Below are positions 16,130-24,549 of a stretch of 64,000 nucleotides of DNA, in pieces. This DNA is from Sphingomonas sp. PP-CE-1G-424 (lineage in GTDB: Bacteria > Pseudomonadota > Alphaproteobacteria > Sphingomonadales > Sphingomonadaceae). Both the position numbers and the translations under genes were made by a program. The notes beneath the pieces are model-generated. The model did not search any database. It saw only the letters and a list, made by a program, of their open reading frames with translations, and was not told the origin of the DNA. Position 1 is the first letter of the stretch. Every line of letters begins with the position of its first letter. The stretch spans positions 1 through 64,000 of the forward strand of contig NZ_SLXW01000009.1 of the NCBI RefSeq assembly GCF_004341085.1, given 5' to 3'.

Positions 16130-17023
16130 TTATCCTCGGGGGCGGTGCTCATAGCCTAGACTTGGGGGGAGCGGGACGGGGGTGCCCGAGTCATGAAGGG
16201 TGAGGCCCGAGCCGGCTGAGAAAGCGCCGATCAGAGTGGCGTCGGTGGCGAAATCTTGCGGTGCAGCAAAAAGGAGTTGGTAGTCGTCGCCGGCGGTTGC
16301 GGCGGCGAGGCGGTCGCTGGAGAAGGCGCGGTAAGCGGCCGACAAGGGTATGCGCGAGAGGTCGACGCTGATGGCGAGGTCGCTGGCTAACGCCATGCGG
16401 GATGCGTCTATGAGGAGGCCGTCGGATACGTCCATCATCGCATGGACATGCGGGGCAAGTTTGCGACCGTCGGCGAGCCGTGGCTGCGGGCGCCGGTATG
16501 CGGCGAGGAGTTCGGCTGGGCCTTGCGCGCCGAGTGCGATGGTTAGCCCCGCGCCCGCGTCGCCGATCGTGCCCGTTACGTAGAGCGCATCGCCGTCGCG
16601 TGCGCCGCTTCGGGCGGGGGCCGCGGCGTTGCTGCCGAACGCGGTGAGGGTCAGGACTCGCGGCGCATTCGGGGGGAGCGTGACGGTGTCGCCGCCGATG
16701 ATCCTCGTGTCGAAGGTGATCAGGACGTCGCCGAGCCCTTCGAGAAACGTGCGGTCCCACGCGTCGTCGCTGAGCGGATAGTTGAGGAGGACCCCCTCGG
16801 GTCTGGCCCCCTTTGCCGCGAGATCGGAAAGGTTGGTCGCGACTAGCTTCCACGCGACGTCCTGCGCGGGGTCGGTCGGGAGGAAGTGCACGCCTTCGAC
16901 CAGCGTGTCGGTGGTAACGACGAGCGGGCCTGCGTCGAGCAGCGCCGTATCGTCGTTCAGTCCCCGAGCCGCGGGATGTAGCGGGAGCGCGCGTAAGGCA
17001 TCAATGAACTCGGCTTCGGTCAT
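16130..17023 (-). CDS. thiL: Thiamine-monophosphate kinase
   Basis: A 297-residue enzyme that phosphorylates thiamine monophosphate to the diphosphate cofactor. It belongs to the PurM-like ATPase family. The N-terminal LNDDTALL, the TTDTLVEGVHF motif with metal-binding aspartates, LSDLAAKGA, and MMDVSDGLLID in the second half are all present. Length is normal. The order nusB-thiL on one strand is common in alphaproteobacteria, and here an inverted repeat lies between them. Confidence 0.93.
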   Translation of the reverse strand: MTEAEFIDALRALPLHPAARGLNDDTALLDAGPLVVTTDTLVEGVHFLPTDPAQDVAWKLVATNLSDLAAKGARPEGVLLNYPLSDDAWDRTFLEGLGDVLITFDTRIIGGDTVTLPPNAPRVLTLTAFGSNAAAPARSGARDGDALYVTGTIGDAGAGLTIALGAQGPAELLAAYRRPQPRLADGRKLAPHVHAMMDVSDGLLIDASRMALASDLAISVDLSRIPLSAAYRAFSSDRLAAATAGDDYQLLFAAPQDFATDATLIGAFSAGSGLTLHDSGTPVPLPPSLGYEHRPRG

Positions 17024-17044
17024 GTTCGCCGCCTAACAAAGCCC

Positions 17045-17127
17045 CGTCATCCTGACGAAAGTCAGGATCCAGGGTAACGAACGCTGCGCATGATTACCCT
17101 GGATCCTGGGTCGAGCCCAGGATGACG
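17045..17127. repeat. Inverted repeat of the GTCATCCTGACG family between thiL and nusB
   Basis: Arms CGTCATCCTGACG...CAGGGTAA (17045-17077) and TTACCCTGGATCCTGGG...GGATGACG (17094-17127) pair over about 30 bases. A related copy lies at 35490-35567. Likely transcribed as a strong hairpin in the nusB-thiL mRNA. Confidence 0.85.
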
Positions 17128-17132
17128 ATCGT

Positions 17133-17588
17133 TTACGCCCGCACTTCCTTGGCGATACCGTCGAGCAGCCCGTTCACGAAGCCGGACTCGCGCTTGTCGT
17201 AGAACGCGTGCGCGACGTCGACATATTCGCTGATCACCGCGGCGACGGGCACGTCCTTGCGCGCCAGCAATTCATACGTACCAACGCGGATAATCGCCTT
17301 CATCGGCTTGTCGAGCCGCGCGAGCGTCCAGCCCTTGGCCAGCTTGCCCTCGATCAGCACGTCGATCTCGCCGGCGCGCGCGTTGGCGCCGGTCACCAGA
17401 TCGTCGAAGAAATCGACGTCCGCCTCGGCATATTCGACGTCTTCGATCGTCGCGCCGAGCCGGTGCTGGTGGAATTCGTTGAGCAGGACGGGCATCGCGG
17501 TGCCCTCCATCTCGTGCTGGTACGTGGCCTGGACGGCGGCGAGGCGAGCGGCGGCACGCGCCTTGGTGCGGGGGGCGGTTCGGGTCAT
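17133..17588 (-). CDS. nusB: Transcription antitermination factor NusB
   Basis: A 151-residue all-helical RNA-binding protein that with NusE/S10 binds boxA and allows antitermination of rRNA operons. The start is ATG 17588 (MTRTAPRTKARAAARLAAVQ), giving the Arg-rich N-terminus typical of the family; a longer frame extends into repeat DNA and is not used. The C-terminal half holds AIIRVGTYEL and VAAVISEYVDVAHAF, which mark the conserved core. It lies upstream of thiL. Confidence 0.94.
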   Translation of the reverse strand: MTRTAPRTKARAAARLAAVQATYQHEMEGTAMPVLLNEFHQHRLGATIEDVEYAEADVDFFDDLVTGANARAGEIDVLIEGKLAKGWTLARLDKPMKAIIRVGTYELLARKDVPVAAVISEYVDVAHAFYDKRESGFVNGLLDGIAKEVRA

Positions 17589-17664
17589 AAGCGGTTGCCT
17601 GTAGGCGCGGGGGGCGTGTGTGTCAGCCCTTTGCGTTTCGGCGCGTGGAGTCGAAGAAGAATGG

Positions 17665-17804
17665 TTCACGCGGAGACGCGGAGGCGCGGAGATGTTGCAT
17701 GCGGCGCAGCCGCTTCGATCTCTTCATCCGCTAGTGATCGAAGGGCCGCTACGCGGCAAGGTCGACACCTCCGCGTCTCCGCGTCTCCGCGTGAACCAAT
17801 CTAA
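17665..17804. repeat. Long inverted repeat with (ACGCGGAG)n arms
   Basis: GGTTCACGCGGAGACGCGGAGGCGCGGAG near 17665 is mirrored by CTCCGCGTCTCCGCGTCTCC...GTGAACC ending near 17798, about 140 bases end to end. The right arm stops at the hisD stop codon (17801). A family I know as common between sphingomonad genes. Confidence 0.85.
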
Positions 17805-19096
17805 CTGTTGAGCCGCAGCCGCAAAGCCACCGATTTTGCGTGTGCAGGGAGCCCTTCGGCGTTGGCCAGCGCAACGGTCGCAGGGCCGAGTTCGCGCAAG
17901 GCGGCTTCGTCCAATGCCAGGAAACTGGTGCGCTTCATGAAGTCGAGCACCGACAGCCCGCTGGCGAAGCGCGCACGGCGGCCGGTGGGGAGGACGTGGT
18001 TCGGGCCGGCGACGTAATCGCCGATCGCCTCTGGAGTGTAGCGGCCGAGGAAGACCGAACCTGCATGGCGGATGCGGTCGAAGAAACCTTGCGGGTCGGG
18101 GATCGCCAGTTGCAAATGCTCGGCGGCGAGGCGGTCGACCAGCGGGATCGCGTCCGCCAGCGTGTCGACGATGACGATCGCGCCGTTGGTATCCCACGCG
18201 ACGCGCGCGACGGCTTCGGTGGCGAGGTCGCGCAATTGGCGGTCGACGGCGTCCGCGACCTTGTCGGCGAAGGCTGCGTCGTCGGTGAACAGGATCGACT
18301 GCGTGGTCACGTCGTGCTCGGCCTGGCTGAGCAGGTCGGCGGCGGTCCATTCGGGGTCGTTGAGCGCGTCCGCGACGACGACGATCTCGGAGGGGCCGGC
18401 GACCATGTCGATGCCGACGACACCGTAGACCTGGCGCTTGGCCTCGGCGACCCAGGCGTTGCCGGGGCCGGTGATGACGTCGACCGGTTCGATCCGGCCC
18501 GCGCCATAGGCCAGCGCCGCGACCGCCTGTGCACCACCGACGCGCCATACTTCGTCGACGCCCGCGAGATGCGCGGCGGCGAGGACCAGCGGGTTGATCT
18601 GGCCGTCGGGGGTCGGCGTGACCATCGCGAGGCGACCGACGCCCGCGACCTTGGCGGGGATCGCGTTCATTAGCAGCGACGAGGGGTAGGCGGCACGTCC
18701 ACCGGGAACGTAGATGCCGGCGGCGTCGACGGGCAGCCAGCGTGCGCCGAGTCTCACGCCTGCGGAGTCGACCGAGTCGCTGTCGAGCGGGCGCTGTTTC
18801 TCGTGATACGCGCGAATGCGAGTGGCGGCGAGTTCGAGCGCGGTGCGGAGGTCGGGATCGAGCGCGTCGAACGCGGCTTTGCAGTCGGCGGCGTCGATCT
18901 GCCAGCCGGTGGTTTCGAGGTCGTGACGGTCGTGCTTTTGCGTGAGGTCGCGGAGTGCGGTCTCGCCTTCGCGGCGGACCGAGGCGATGATTGTGGCGAC
19001 GTCTTGCGTGACGCCGGCGTCGGATTCGCGGCGGTCCTCGACCAGCGCGGTGAAGCGGGTGGCGAAGTCCGCGTCGGATGTGGAAAGGCGGATCAC
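17801..19096 (-). CDS. hisD: Histidinol dehydrogenase
   Basis: A 431-residue zinc enzyme that oxidises L-histidinol to L-histidine in two NAD-dependent steps. GPGNAWVAEAKR and DMVAGPSEIVVVAD form the family signature. The zinc and catalytic residues appear in SQAEHD and in LAAEHLQL, and GNPNHVLPTGR-like sequence (AGPNHVLPTG) follows. Start is taken as GTG 19096 (VIRLSTSDADF), because the ATG overlapping it is out of frame; its ribosome site GGAGGGG comes from the edge of the adjacent inverted repeat. It lies downstream of hisG on the same strand. Confidence 0.94.
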   Translation of the reverse strand: MIRLSTSDADFATRFTALVEDRRESDAGVTQDVATIIASVRREGETALRDLTQKHDRHDLETTGWQIDAADCKAAFDALDPDLRTALELAATRIRAYHEKQRPLDSDSVDSAGVRLGARWLPVDAAGIYVPGGRAAYPSSLLMNAIPAKVAGVGRLAMVTPTPDGQINPLVLAAAHLAGVDEVWRVGGAQAVAALAYGAGRIEPVDVITGPGNAWVAEAKRQVYGVVGIDMVAGPSEIVVVADALNDPEWTAADLLSQAEHDVTTQSILFTDDAAFADKVADAVDRQLRDLATEAVARVAWDTNGAIVIVDTLADAIPLVDRLAAEHLQLAIPDPQGFFDRIRHAGSVFLGRYTPEAIGDYVAGPNHVLPTGRRARFASGLSVLDFMKRTSFLALDEAALRELGPATVALANAEGLPAHAKSVALRLRLNS

Positions 19097-19098
19097 AT

Positions 19099-19205
19099 TC
19101 CCCTCCCGCTTGCGGGAGGGGTCAGGGGAGGGGATGACATAGCCTCGCACGCTACGATCGGGGCGGGCGTGCCCTCCCCCGACCCCTCCCGCAGGCGGGA
19201 GGGGA
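19099..19205. repeat. Paired CCCTCCCGC hairpins between hisG and hisD
   Basis: CCCCTCCCGCTTGCGGGAGGGG begins at 19099, and CCCCTCCCGCAGGCGGGAGGGG ends at about 19204, each a self-contained hairpin. The outer sequences also pair with each other. The left one supplies the hisD ribosome binding site. Confidence 0.85.
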
Positions 19206-19220
19206 GCAGAAGGTTGGCGC

Positions 19221-19889
19221 TCATGCTGCGATTTCCTGTGCTTCGACCGCGCGGCGGAATGCTTCGACCAATGGGACCACGCGGCTGCGCGTCTTCATCG
19301 CAGCGCGGTTGACAACGAGGCGGCTGGTGACTTCCATGATCGTCTCGACCTCGACGAGGCCGTTTTCCAGCAGCGTGCGGCCGGACGATACGAGGTCGAC
19401 GATGCGCGGCGCGAGACCGAGCGTTGGCGCCAGTTCCATCGCACCATTGAGTTTCACGCACTCCGCCTGCACGCCGCGCGCCGCGAAATGCGCGGCCGTC
19501 ACGTGCGGGTATTTGGTCGCGACGCGGACGTGACTCCAGCCGCGCGGATCGTCCTGCGCGGCCATCTCGGCAGGTTCGGCGACCGACAGCCGGCAATGGC
19601 CGATGCCGAGGTCGACCGGCGCGTAAAGCTCCGAATAGCCGAACTCGGCGATCACGTCCGACCCGACGATGCCGAGTTGCGCCGCCCCGTGCGCAACGAA
19701 AGTGGCGACGTCGAACGCGCGCACCCGGATAAGCGAGATCGCCGGATCGTTGGTCGCGAACCGGAGCGCGCGAGAGTTCTCGTCGGAGAACGATGCTTCC
19801 GGATGCACCCCGGCGCGCGCGAGCAACGGCAGGGCTTCGGCGAGGATGCGTCCCTTGGGGACGGCGATGATGATCTGGGACTCTGGCAC
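19221..19889 (-). CDS. hisG: ATP phosphoribosyltransferase, short form
   Basis: A 222-residue HisG catalysing the first step of histidine synthesis, ATP plus PRPP to phosphoribosyl-ATP. The N-terminus IIIAVPKGRILAEALP and the PRPP motif LVSSGRTLLENGL are clear. Length matches the short form, which needs the regulatory partner HisZ; hisZ is not in this window. Start GTG 19889 gives a normal N-terminus, whereas a longer ATG-started frame adds an Arg/Pro-rich extension unlike the family. It is divergent from the DUF2332 gene 46 bases away. Confidence 0.93.
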   Translation of the reverse strand: MPESQIIIAVPKGRILAEALPLLARAGVHPEASFSDENSRALRFATNDPAISLIRVRAFDVATFVAHGAAQLGIVGSDVIAEFGYSELYAPVDLGIGHCRLSVAEPAEMAAQDDPRGWSHVRVATKYPHVTAAHFAARGVQAECVKLNGAMELAPTLGLAPRIVDLVSSGRTLLENGLVEVETIMEVTSRLVVNRAAMKTRSRVVPLVEAFRRAVEAQEIAA

Positions 19890-19935
19890 GCGCCGGGCTT
19901 TACGGGGGGGGCTTGGCGGGTGCAACAACCTGCGC

Positions 19936-21036
19936 ATGGCAAATGAACCGGCTAACCGTGCGGCGTTCGACATCCAGGCGGGCTATTGTGCCGCGATGGA
20001 CGCGCCGATTACCGCGCGGGTCTGCACTGCGCTGGCGACTGCAGTGGATCGCGAGAGCGAGACGGGGCGGCGGGTGCTCGACTGGATGGGCGAGCCGGTC
20101 GCGGATGCGCTGGCGTTGCGGCTGGTCGGCGGATTGCATGCGCTGCACCGCGCGGGCTTCGATCCGGCGCTTTCTGCCGTGTTCGCAGGAGCGGAAACCG
20201 ACCTGGTACGCGTGGCGGCCGCTTTGCAGGCGACGCTGGTCGCGCAGGATGCAGCGTTGCTGCCGTGGCTCGATGGGCCGCCACAGACCAACGAGGCGGC
20301 GCGGTCCGCGGGGATGATGACCGGGATCCTCCATTTGGCCGAGCGATACGGGCCGCGGTTCGAGGTGCTGGAGATCGGATCGAGTGCCGGGTTGAATCTG
20401 CTGATCGATCGCTATCGGTTCGATCTCGGCGGCGTGAATGTCGGGCCGGATACATCGCCGGTGACGATCCGTCCCGAATGGCTGGGGCCGCCGCCGCCGA
20501 ACGCGCCCGTCAAGATCGGGTCGACCCGCGGCGTCGATATCCACCCGGTGGACGTCGCTGATCCGAACGCTGCGGCACGGCTGGAAGCGTATGTCTGGGT
20601 CGACGCGGTCGAGCGACAGGCGCGGCTGGCTGCGGCGATTGCGATGGTGCGCGACGGCGGCGTCGATCTGGCGGAAGGCGATGCGGCGGACTGGGTCGAG
20701 GCTCGGTTGGCCGAGCCGCAGCCCGGCGGCGTTACGCGCGTGCTGATGCATTCGGTGGTATGGCAGTATCTGCCGGCGACCTCCCGCGAGCGGATCCGGG
20801 TCGCGATGGACGCAGCGGGCGCGCGCGCGACGGTGGAACGACCACTCGGCTGGGTGATGATGGAGCCGAACCGCGACCTGCACCGCCACGAGGTCCGCGT
20901 ACGCGGCTGGCCGGGCGAGCGGCCGATGGAACTGGTCGCGCTGACGCATGCGCATGGCGCGTGGGTCGAGGGGTTGTCGCCGCCGTACGAGACGCGCGAT
21001 TATGTCATGCGTCGTGGCGCGTACGCAAAGAACTGA
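19936..21036 (+). CDS. DUF2332 family protein
   Basis: A 366-residue soluble protein of the DUF2332 family, frequent in sphingomonads and actinobacteria. It has an N-terminal helical part (FDIQAGYCAAMDAPITARVC), a VLEIGSSAGLNLLIDRY motif near 150-170 and HSVVWQYLPATSRERI near 275. The EIGSSAGLN segment resembles the glycine-rich loop of Rossmann-like SAM methyltransferases, so a methyltransferase-type fold is plausible though unproven. Start ATG 19936. A much longer frame reading back into hisG is a shadow. Confidence 0.8.
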   Translation: MANEPANRAAFDIQAGYCAAMDAPITARVCTALATAVDRESETGRRVLDWMGEPVADALALRLVGGLHALHRAGFDPALSAVFAGAETDLVRVAAALQATLVAQDAALLPWLDGPPQTNEAARSAGMMTGILHLAERYGPRFEVLEIGSSAGLNLLIDRYRFDLGGVNVGPDTSPVTIRPEWLGPPPPNAPVKIGSTRGVDIHPVDVADPNAAARLEAYVWVDAVERQARLAAAIAMVRDGGVDLAEGDAADWVEARLAEPQPGGVTRVLMHSVVWQYLPATSRERIRVAMDAAGARATVERPLGWVMMEPNRDLHRHEVRVRGWPGERPMELVALTHAHGAWVEGLSPPYETRDYVMRRGAYAKN

Positions 21037-21045
21037 GGTCCCCCG

Positions 21046-21171
21046 TCATGCCGGACCCTTCGACAAGCTCAGGAGAGCCTCGTTCCGGCATCCACCGTTC
21101 CGCGCATCGATGGCTTCGAGTTTGCGGAACGGTGGACCCCGGAACACGTCCGGGGTGACGGAGTGGCGGTC
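21046..21171. repeat. Nested inverted repeat downstream of the DUF2332 gene
   Basis: CACCGTTCCGC (21092-21102) pairs with GCGGAACGGTG (21124-21134), and outer GTCATGCCGGAC-like and GTCCGGGGTGAC sequences pair around it. It lies between convergent genes and may serve as a two-way terminator. Confidence 0.75.
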
Positions 21172-21175
21172 CGGC

Positions 21176-21655
21176 TCAGTAGAAGAAGCCGTTGTTGACC
21201 TGGACCACCTGGCCCGAGCGCGTGTCGACCAGGACGACGTCGCGGCCGTAGCGGACCCACCGCTGATAGCCGTAGGCCGGGCGCGAAAGGCGATAGGTCT
21301 GATAGTCGTTGATCCAGTAGTTGCGGCCGTAATATTCCGGCGCGAATCGGTAGCCGACATTGACCGGACGATAGCGATAGCCGCGCGGGCCGGCATAGGC
21401 CGGACGGCGGTAGAGGTCGCCGTGCGTGCGGCGATAGTCGCGCCAGTCCTCGCGTGCTTCGCGGCGATCTTCGCGCAGTTCCTGGCGGGCTTCGCGGACG
21501 TCGCGGCGGTCACCGTAGCGGCGCGCACGCTGGAGGTCGCGCTGGCTCTCGCGGATCTCGCGCTGGTCGCGGCGGACTTCGCCGTAGCTCTGCGCGGTGG
21601 CGACGGTTGGGACGAGGGTGGCGGCGGCGACGGCCGCGAGGATCATCTTGCGCAT
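21176..21655 (-). CDS. RcnB-like periplasmic protein
   Basis: A 159-residue exported protein: signal peptide 1-21 (ending ATAQ), then a long stretch of Arg/Glu/Asp-rich helix (RRDQREIRESQRDLQRAR...) and a C-terminal Tyr-rich domain ending in VVQVNNGFFY. This matches the RcnB/PF11776 family found in many copies in sphingomonads; E. coli RcnB affects nickel/cobalt efflux. A metal role here is by family only. The start ATG has GGAGAG upstream. Single gene, convergent with DUF2332. Confidence 0.78.
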   Translation of the reverse strand: MRKMILAAVAAATLVPTVATAQSYGEVRRDQREIRESQRDLQRARRYGDRRDVREARQELREDRREAREDWRDYRRTHGDLYRRPAYAGPRGYRYRPVNVGYRFAPEYYGRNYWINDYQTYRLSRPAYGYQRWVRYGRDVVLVDTRSGQVVQVNNGFFY

Positions 21656-21798
21656 GACTGCTCTCCTGTGTTCGACGCCGAATCGACGGCATGGACAGGG
21701 TTTTGCGCCCGCCGCGCTGAACGATCGCAGAATGCGGTCGTCAGGATTCAGACAGGTGGCGCATGTCCGCTTCTGTGTTCCCTGCCCTACTAACAGTC

Positions 21799-21908
21799 AA
21801 ACCACCCCGGCGAAGGCCGGGGTCCAATTGGAGAGGTTGCAGTAACGTAGCGCCGTTCCAAATTTCGGTCGTTACCCGATTGGGCCCCGGCCTTCGCCGG
21901 GGTGGTTT
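21799..21908. repeat. Long inverted repeat abutting a stop codon
   Basis: AACCACCCCGGCGAAGGCCG... (from 21799) and CCCGGCCTTCGCCGGGGTGG... (ending 21908) pair over about 30 bases, with a 50-base centre. The right end touches the TGA of the hydrolase gene. By position it could terminate both flanking convergent or adjacent transcripts. Confidence 0.85.
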
Positions 21909-22831
21909 CAACGTAGGCCAGCGGTACGTACAATGCTGACTGGTGGTCGTGTCAGACACCCCCAACGGCGCATCGCGGCGATCACCGCATCGGGCTTTTG
22001 CCACGGCACGAAATGGCCTGCGTCGATCGTCTCGATCGTGAGGTCGGGTACATACTCGGCGAGGTCGAGCTGGCTCGGCAGCAATGCGCTGTCCTGTATT
22101 CCCCAGATCACCAGTACCGGCATCGCGGTCGGCGGGAACGGTGCGTCGAGAAAGGCCGGGCGGGGCGGAGTCTCGTCCATCTCGGGAACGACGATCGCGC
22201 TCGCGCGGTACCAGTTGAGCATGCCGGTGATCGCGCCGGGCTGGCCCCATTCGTCGAGATAGGCGGCCTTGTCCTCGGCCATCGCGGCAAGGTCGGCGTG
22301 CTTGGAGAAACTGGTGTCGAAGAAGGTTTCGAGGCCGATCGCGGCGATATGCTTTTCGAGATCGGGGTTGCGGAAGGCGCGGATATACTGGCTGGCGGCG
22401 CGCTGTTCGAGATCGTCGAACATGGTGCGCTGGAAGACGAGCGGGTGGGGGGCGTTGATGATGACGAGCTTCGCGATGCGCTCGGGGTGGCGGAGCGCCG
22501 CCATCCACGCGACCGCGCCGCCCCAGTCGTGGCCGACCAGCGTGAAGCGGTCGATGTTCAGGTGATCGGCGAGCGCGATCAGATCGGCGACGATCTTGTC
22601 GGGGGTGTAGCCGTCGATGCCCTCCGGCTTGGAGGATCGCGCGAACCCGCGCTGGTCGGGGGCGACGACATAGTGATCGCGGGCGAGGTCGGGGGCGATG
22701 TCGCGCCACGTCCGATGCGATTCGGGGAAGCCGTGGAGCAGGATGACGGGCGGGCTCGCTGGATCGCCGGTTATGGCGACATCGAGTTCGACGCCCGTGG
22801 ATAACGCGATGTGTTGCAGGTCCGACATCAT
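21908..22831 (-). CDS. Alpha/beta hydrolase, epoxide hydrolase-like
   Basis: A 307-residue alpha/beta-fold hydrolase. HGFPESHRTW (about 33-42) contains the oxyanion-side HGxP motif; the nucleophile is Asp in GHDWGG (about 99-104). The acid lies in WGIQDSALLP and the His in DAGHFVPWQ. An Asp nucleophile and HGFPE fit epoxide hydrolase or haloalkane/fluoroacetate dehalogenase rather than esterase; substrate unknown. The first of two adjacent ATGs is used. Upstream lie CCCTCCCGC repeats that separate it from the pirin gene. Confidence 0.85.
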   Translation of the reverse strand: MMSDLQHIALSTGVELDVAITGDPASPPVILLHGFPESHRTWRDIAPDLARDHYVVAPDQRGFARSSKPEGIDGYTPDKIVADLIALADHLNIDRFTLVGHDWGGAVAWMAALRHPERIAKLVIINAPHPLVFQRTMFDDLEQRAASQYIRAFRNPDLEKHIAAIGLETFFDTSFSKHADLAAMAEDKAAYLDEWGQPGAITGMLNWYRASAIVVPEMDETPPRPAFLDAPFPPTAMPVLVIWGIQDSALLPSQLDLAEYVPDLTIETIDAGHFVPWQKPDAVIAAMRRWGCLTRPPVSIVRTAGLR

Positions 22832-22832
22832 T

Positions 22833-23058
22833 CCCCCCCCCGCTGGCGGGAGGGGTTAGGGGAGGGCCTACCCGTCTCGCTGCCCGCCGGTCATGCCCTC
22901 CCCCGACCCCTCCCGCAAGCGGGAGGGGAGCAGAAGGTGGGTTCTCCCCTCCCGTTTACGGGAGGGGCCGGGGGCGGGCTCGCGGCCAGTTTCAAATGGA
23001 GCGGGCGGCGTTAGCGCGTGCCCACCCCTACCCCCTCCCGCTTGCGGGAGGGGGGGGA
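22833..23058. repeat. Cluster of CCCTCCCGC-type hairpins
   Basis: At least four hairpins of the type CCCTCCCGC-tt-GCGGGAGGG fill 22833-22935, 22945-22965 and 23035-23055. The unit matches those at 19099-19205. The cluster occupies almost the whole gap between the hydrolase and pirin genes. Confidence 0.85.
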
Positions 23059-23059
23059 A

Positions 23060-23959
23060 TCATGGATAGCTGACGGTCTTCGGGATTGCCGGGATCTCGA
23101 TCCATTCCTTCTCGTCGCCGGGCACTTTCGGGAAGTTGCCCGCATTCCAGTCGCGCTTTGCCTGTTCGATGCGGTCGCGGTTCGAGCTGACGAAGTTCCA
23201 CCAGACGTGGCGCGGCGTCGTGAACGCATCGCCGCCGCATAGCATTGCACGGCCGCCGTGCGCAGACCGCAGCGTCGCGGAAATTCCGGGGCGCAACACG
23301 TACAGCACCTGCGGTTCGAGGCTCACACCCTCCAGCGTCGCCTCGCCCATCGCGAGATAGATCGCGCGCTCCTCCGCCGCGGCGTCGATCGGCACGCTCG
23401 CGCCCGGATCGAGCGCGATGTCGGCGTAGATCGTCCCCGAATAGGTCGTGGTCGGCGCGGTCTGGCCCCAGAGGCTCCCCATGATGATCCGCGAGCGCGC
23501 GCCGTGCGCCTCGATCGTCGGCAGTTGCGCCTTGGTGACGTGCTCGAACGCGGGGTCGATCTCCTCGACCGCCTCGGGCATCGCCAGCCAGGTCTGGATA
23601 CCCGACAGGTTCGGCCCCTCGGCACGCTCGTCGCCGGGCGAGCGTTCGGAATGGACGATGCCGTGGCCCGCTGTCATCAGATTGACCGCGCCGGGTTCGA
23701 TCCGCGCCTGCGTGCCGAGCGAATCGCGGTGGTCGATCGCGCCGTCGAACAGATACGTCACCGTCGACAGGTTGATGTGCGGGTGAGGGCGCACGTCGAT
23801 GCCCTGGCCGACCTCGAGATGCGCCGGGCCCATCTGGTCGAAGAACAGGAACGGACCGACCATCGTCCGTTCCTTGTTCGGCAGCGTGCGGTGGACCTTG
23901 AAGCCACCGAGATCGTGCGTCGACGGCAGGATGGTCTGGAGGACGAAATCGTCGAGCAT
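23060..23959 (-). CDS. Pirin family protein
   Basis: A 299-residue bicupin. The N-terminal cupin carries RPHPHINLSTVTYLF (about 57-71) with two metal-ligand histidines, then MTAGHGIVHSER (about 95-106) with the remaining His/Glu set, the pattern of pirins that bind iron and of quercetinase-like YhhW. The C-terminal cupin lacks metal residues, as usual. The role is likely redox or stress-linked; substrate unknown. It precedes a GST/Nudix run on the same strand, four bases from the Nudix gene's stop, so they may be one operon. Confidence 0.9.
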   Translation of the reverse strand: MLDDFVLQTILPSTHDLGGFKVHRTLPNKERTMVGPFLFFDQMGPAHLEVGQGIDVRPHPHINLSTVTYLFDGAIDHRDSLGTQARIEPGAVNLMTAGHGIVHSERSPGDERAEGPNLSGIQTWLAMPEAVEEIDPAFEHVTKAQLPTIEAHGARSRIIMGSLWGQTAPTTTYSGTIYADIALDPGASVPIDAAAEERAIYLAMGEATLEGVSLEPQVLYVLRPGISATLRSAHGGRAMLCGGDAFTTPRHVWWNFVSSNRDRIEQAKRDWNAGNFPKVPGDEKEWIEIPAIPKTVSYP

Positions 23960-23963
23960 GGCG

Positions 23964-24413
23964 TTATCCCTTGGCAGGTTCCGTGGCGTCGAGCAGTTCG
24001 ACCAGGTCCGCTGGATAGAGCGTTTCGTGGAAGCCCGCGATGTCGTTTCGGGAAAACCAGCGGTGACCGACGAGCAGTTGCTTCTCCTGTTCGGTGAGAT
24101 TGCCCGCCCTTACGTCGCAGGTATCGACGTCGATACGGAAATAGCGTTCGTCCGCGGTGACCTCCACGCCCTCGAAGGTGCGGAAGTCGACGACGCGGCG
24201 CGCGACTTCGGGGCCACAGTCGATGTCGAGGCCGACTTCCTCCCAGAGTTCGCGGCGGGCGGCGGCGGCGTAGGTCTCGCCCGGATCGACCGCGCCGCCG
24301 GGCGTGCACCAGAGCGGTGGGCGGTCCGTCGGGGTGAAGCGGAACATCAGCACGCGGTCCTGGCCGTCGACGAGCAGGATACGCGCGGCTGGGCGTGGGG
24401 CGCGCTCGCTCAT
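23964..24413 (-). CDS. Nudix hydrolase
   Basis: A 149-residue Nudix protein. The Nudix box GGAVDPGETYAAAARRELWE (about 39-58) followed by EVGL is complete, giving the metal-binding Glu residues. A start at ATG 24413 (MSERAPRPAARILLV) gives the normal length; the longer frame runs through repeat DNA. Members clear oxidised or signalling nucleotides, but the substrate is not predictable. It is immediately upstream of pirin and downstream of an inverted repeat that separates it from the GST gene. Confidence 0.9.
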   Translation of the reverse strand: MSERAPRPAARILLVDGQDRVLMFRFTPTDRPPLWCTPGGAVDPGETYAAAARRELWEEVGLDIDCGPEVARRVVDFRTFEGVEVTADERYFRIDVDTCDVRAGNLTEQEKQLLVGHRWFSRNDIAGFHETLYPADLVELLDATEPAKG

Positions 24414-24417
24414 CGAT

Positions 24418-24542
24418 CCTCCCCCGCCAGGGGGAGGTGGCGCCGAAGGCGACGGAGGGGGAGGACACGGAGCAGCGGTCATCGCTTCCCGCCCCCTCCG
24501 TCTCGCTGCGCGATCCACCTCCCCCTGGCGGGGGAGGATCGA
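24418..24542. repeat. Inverted repeat CCTCCCCCGCCAGGGGGAGG type
   Basis: The left arm TCCTCCCCCGCCAGGGGGAG (24418 on) and right arm CTCCCCCTGGCGGGGGAGGA (ending about 24539) are complementary. CTCCGTC...GACGGAGG segments pair inside. It fills the Nudix-GST gap. Confidence 0.85.
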
Positions 24543-24549
24543 GAGCGGC

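Noticed and set aside
22833..23058. CCCTCCCGC hairpins as transposon ends
   Set aside because: No transposase nearby, no target duplications, and the same units recur in several gaps as self-contained hairpins.
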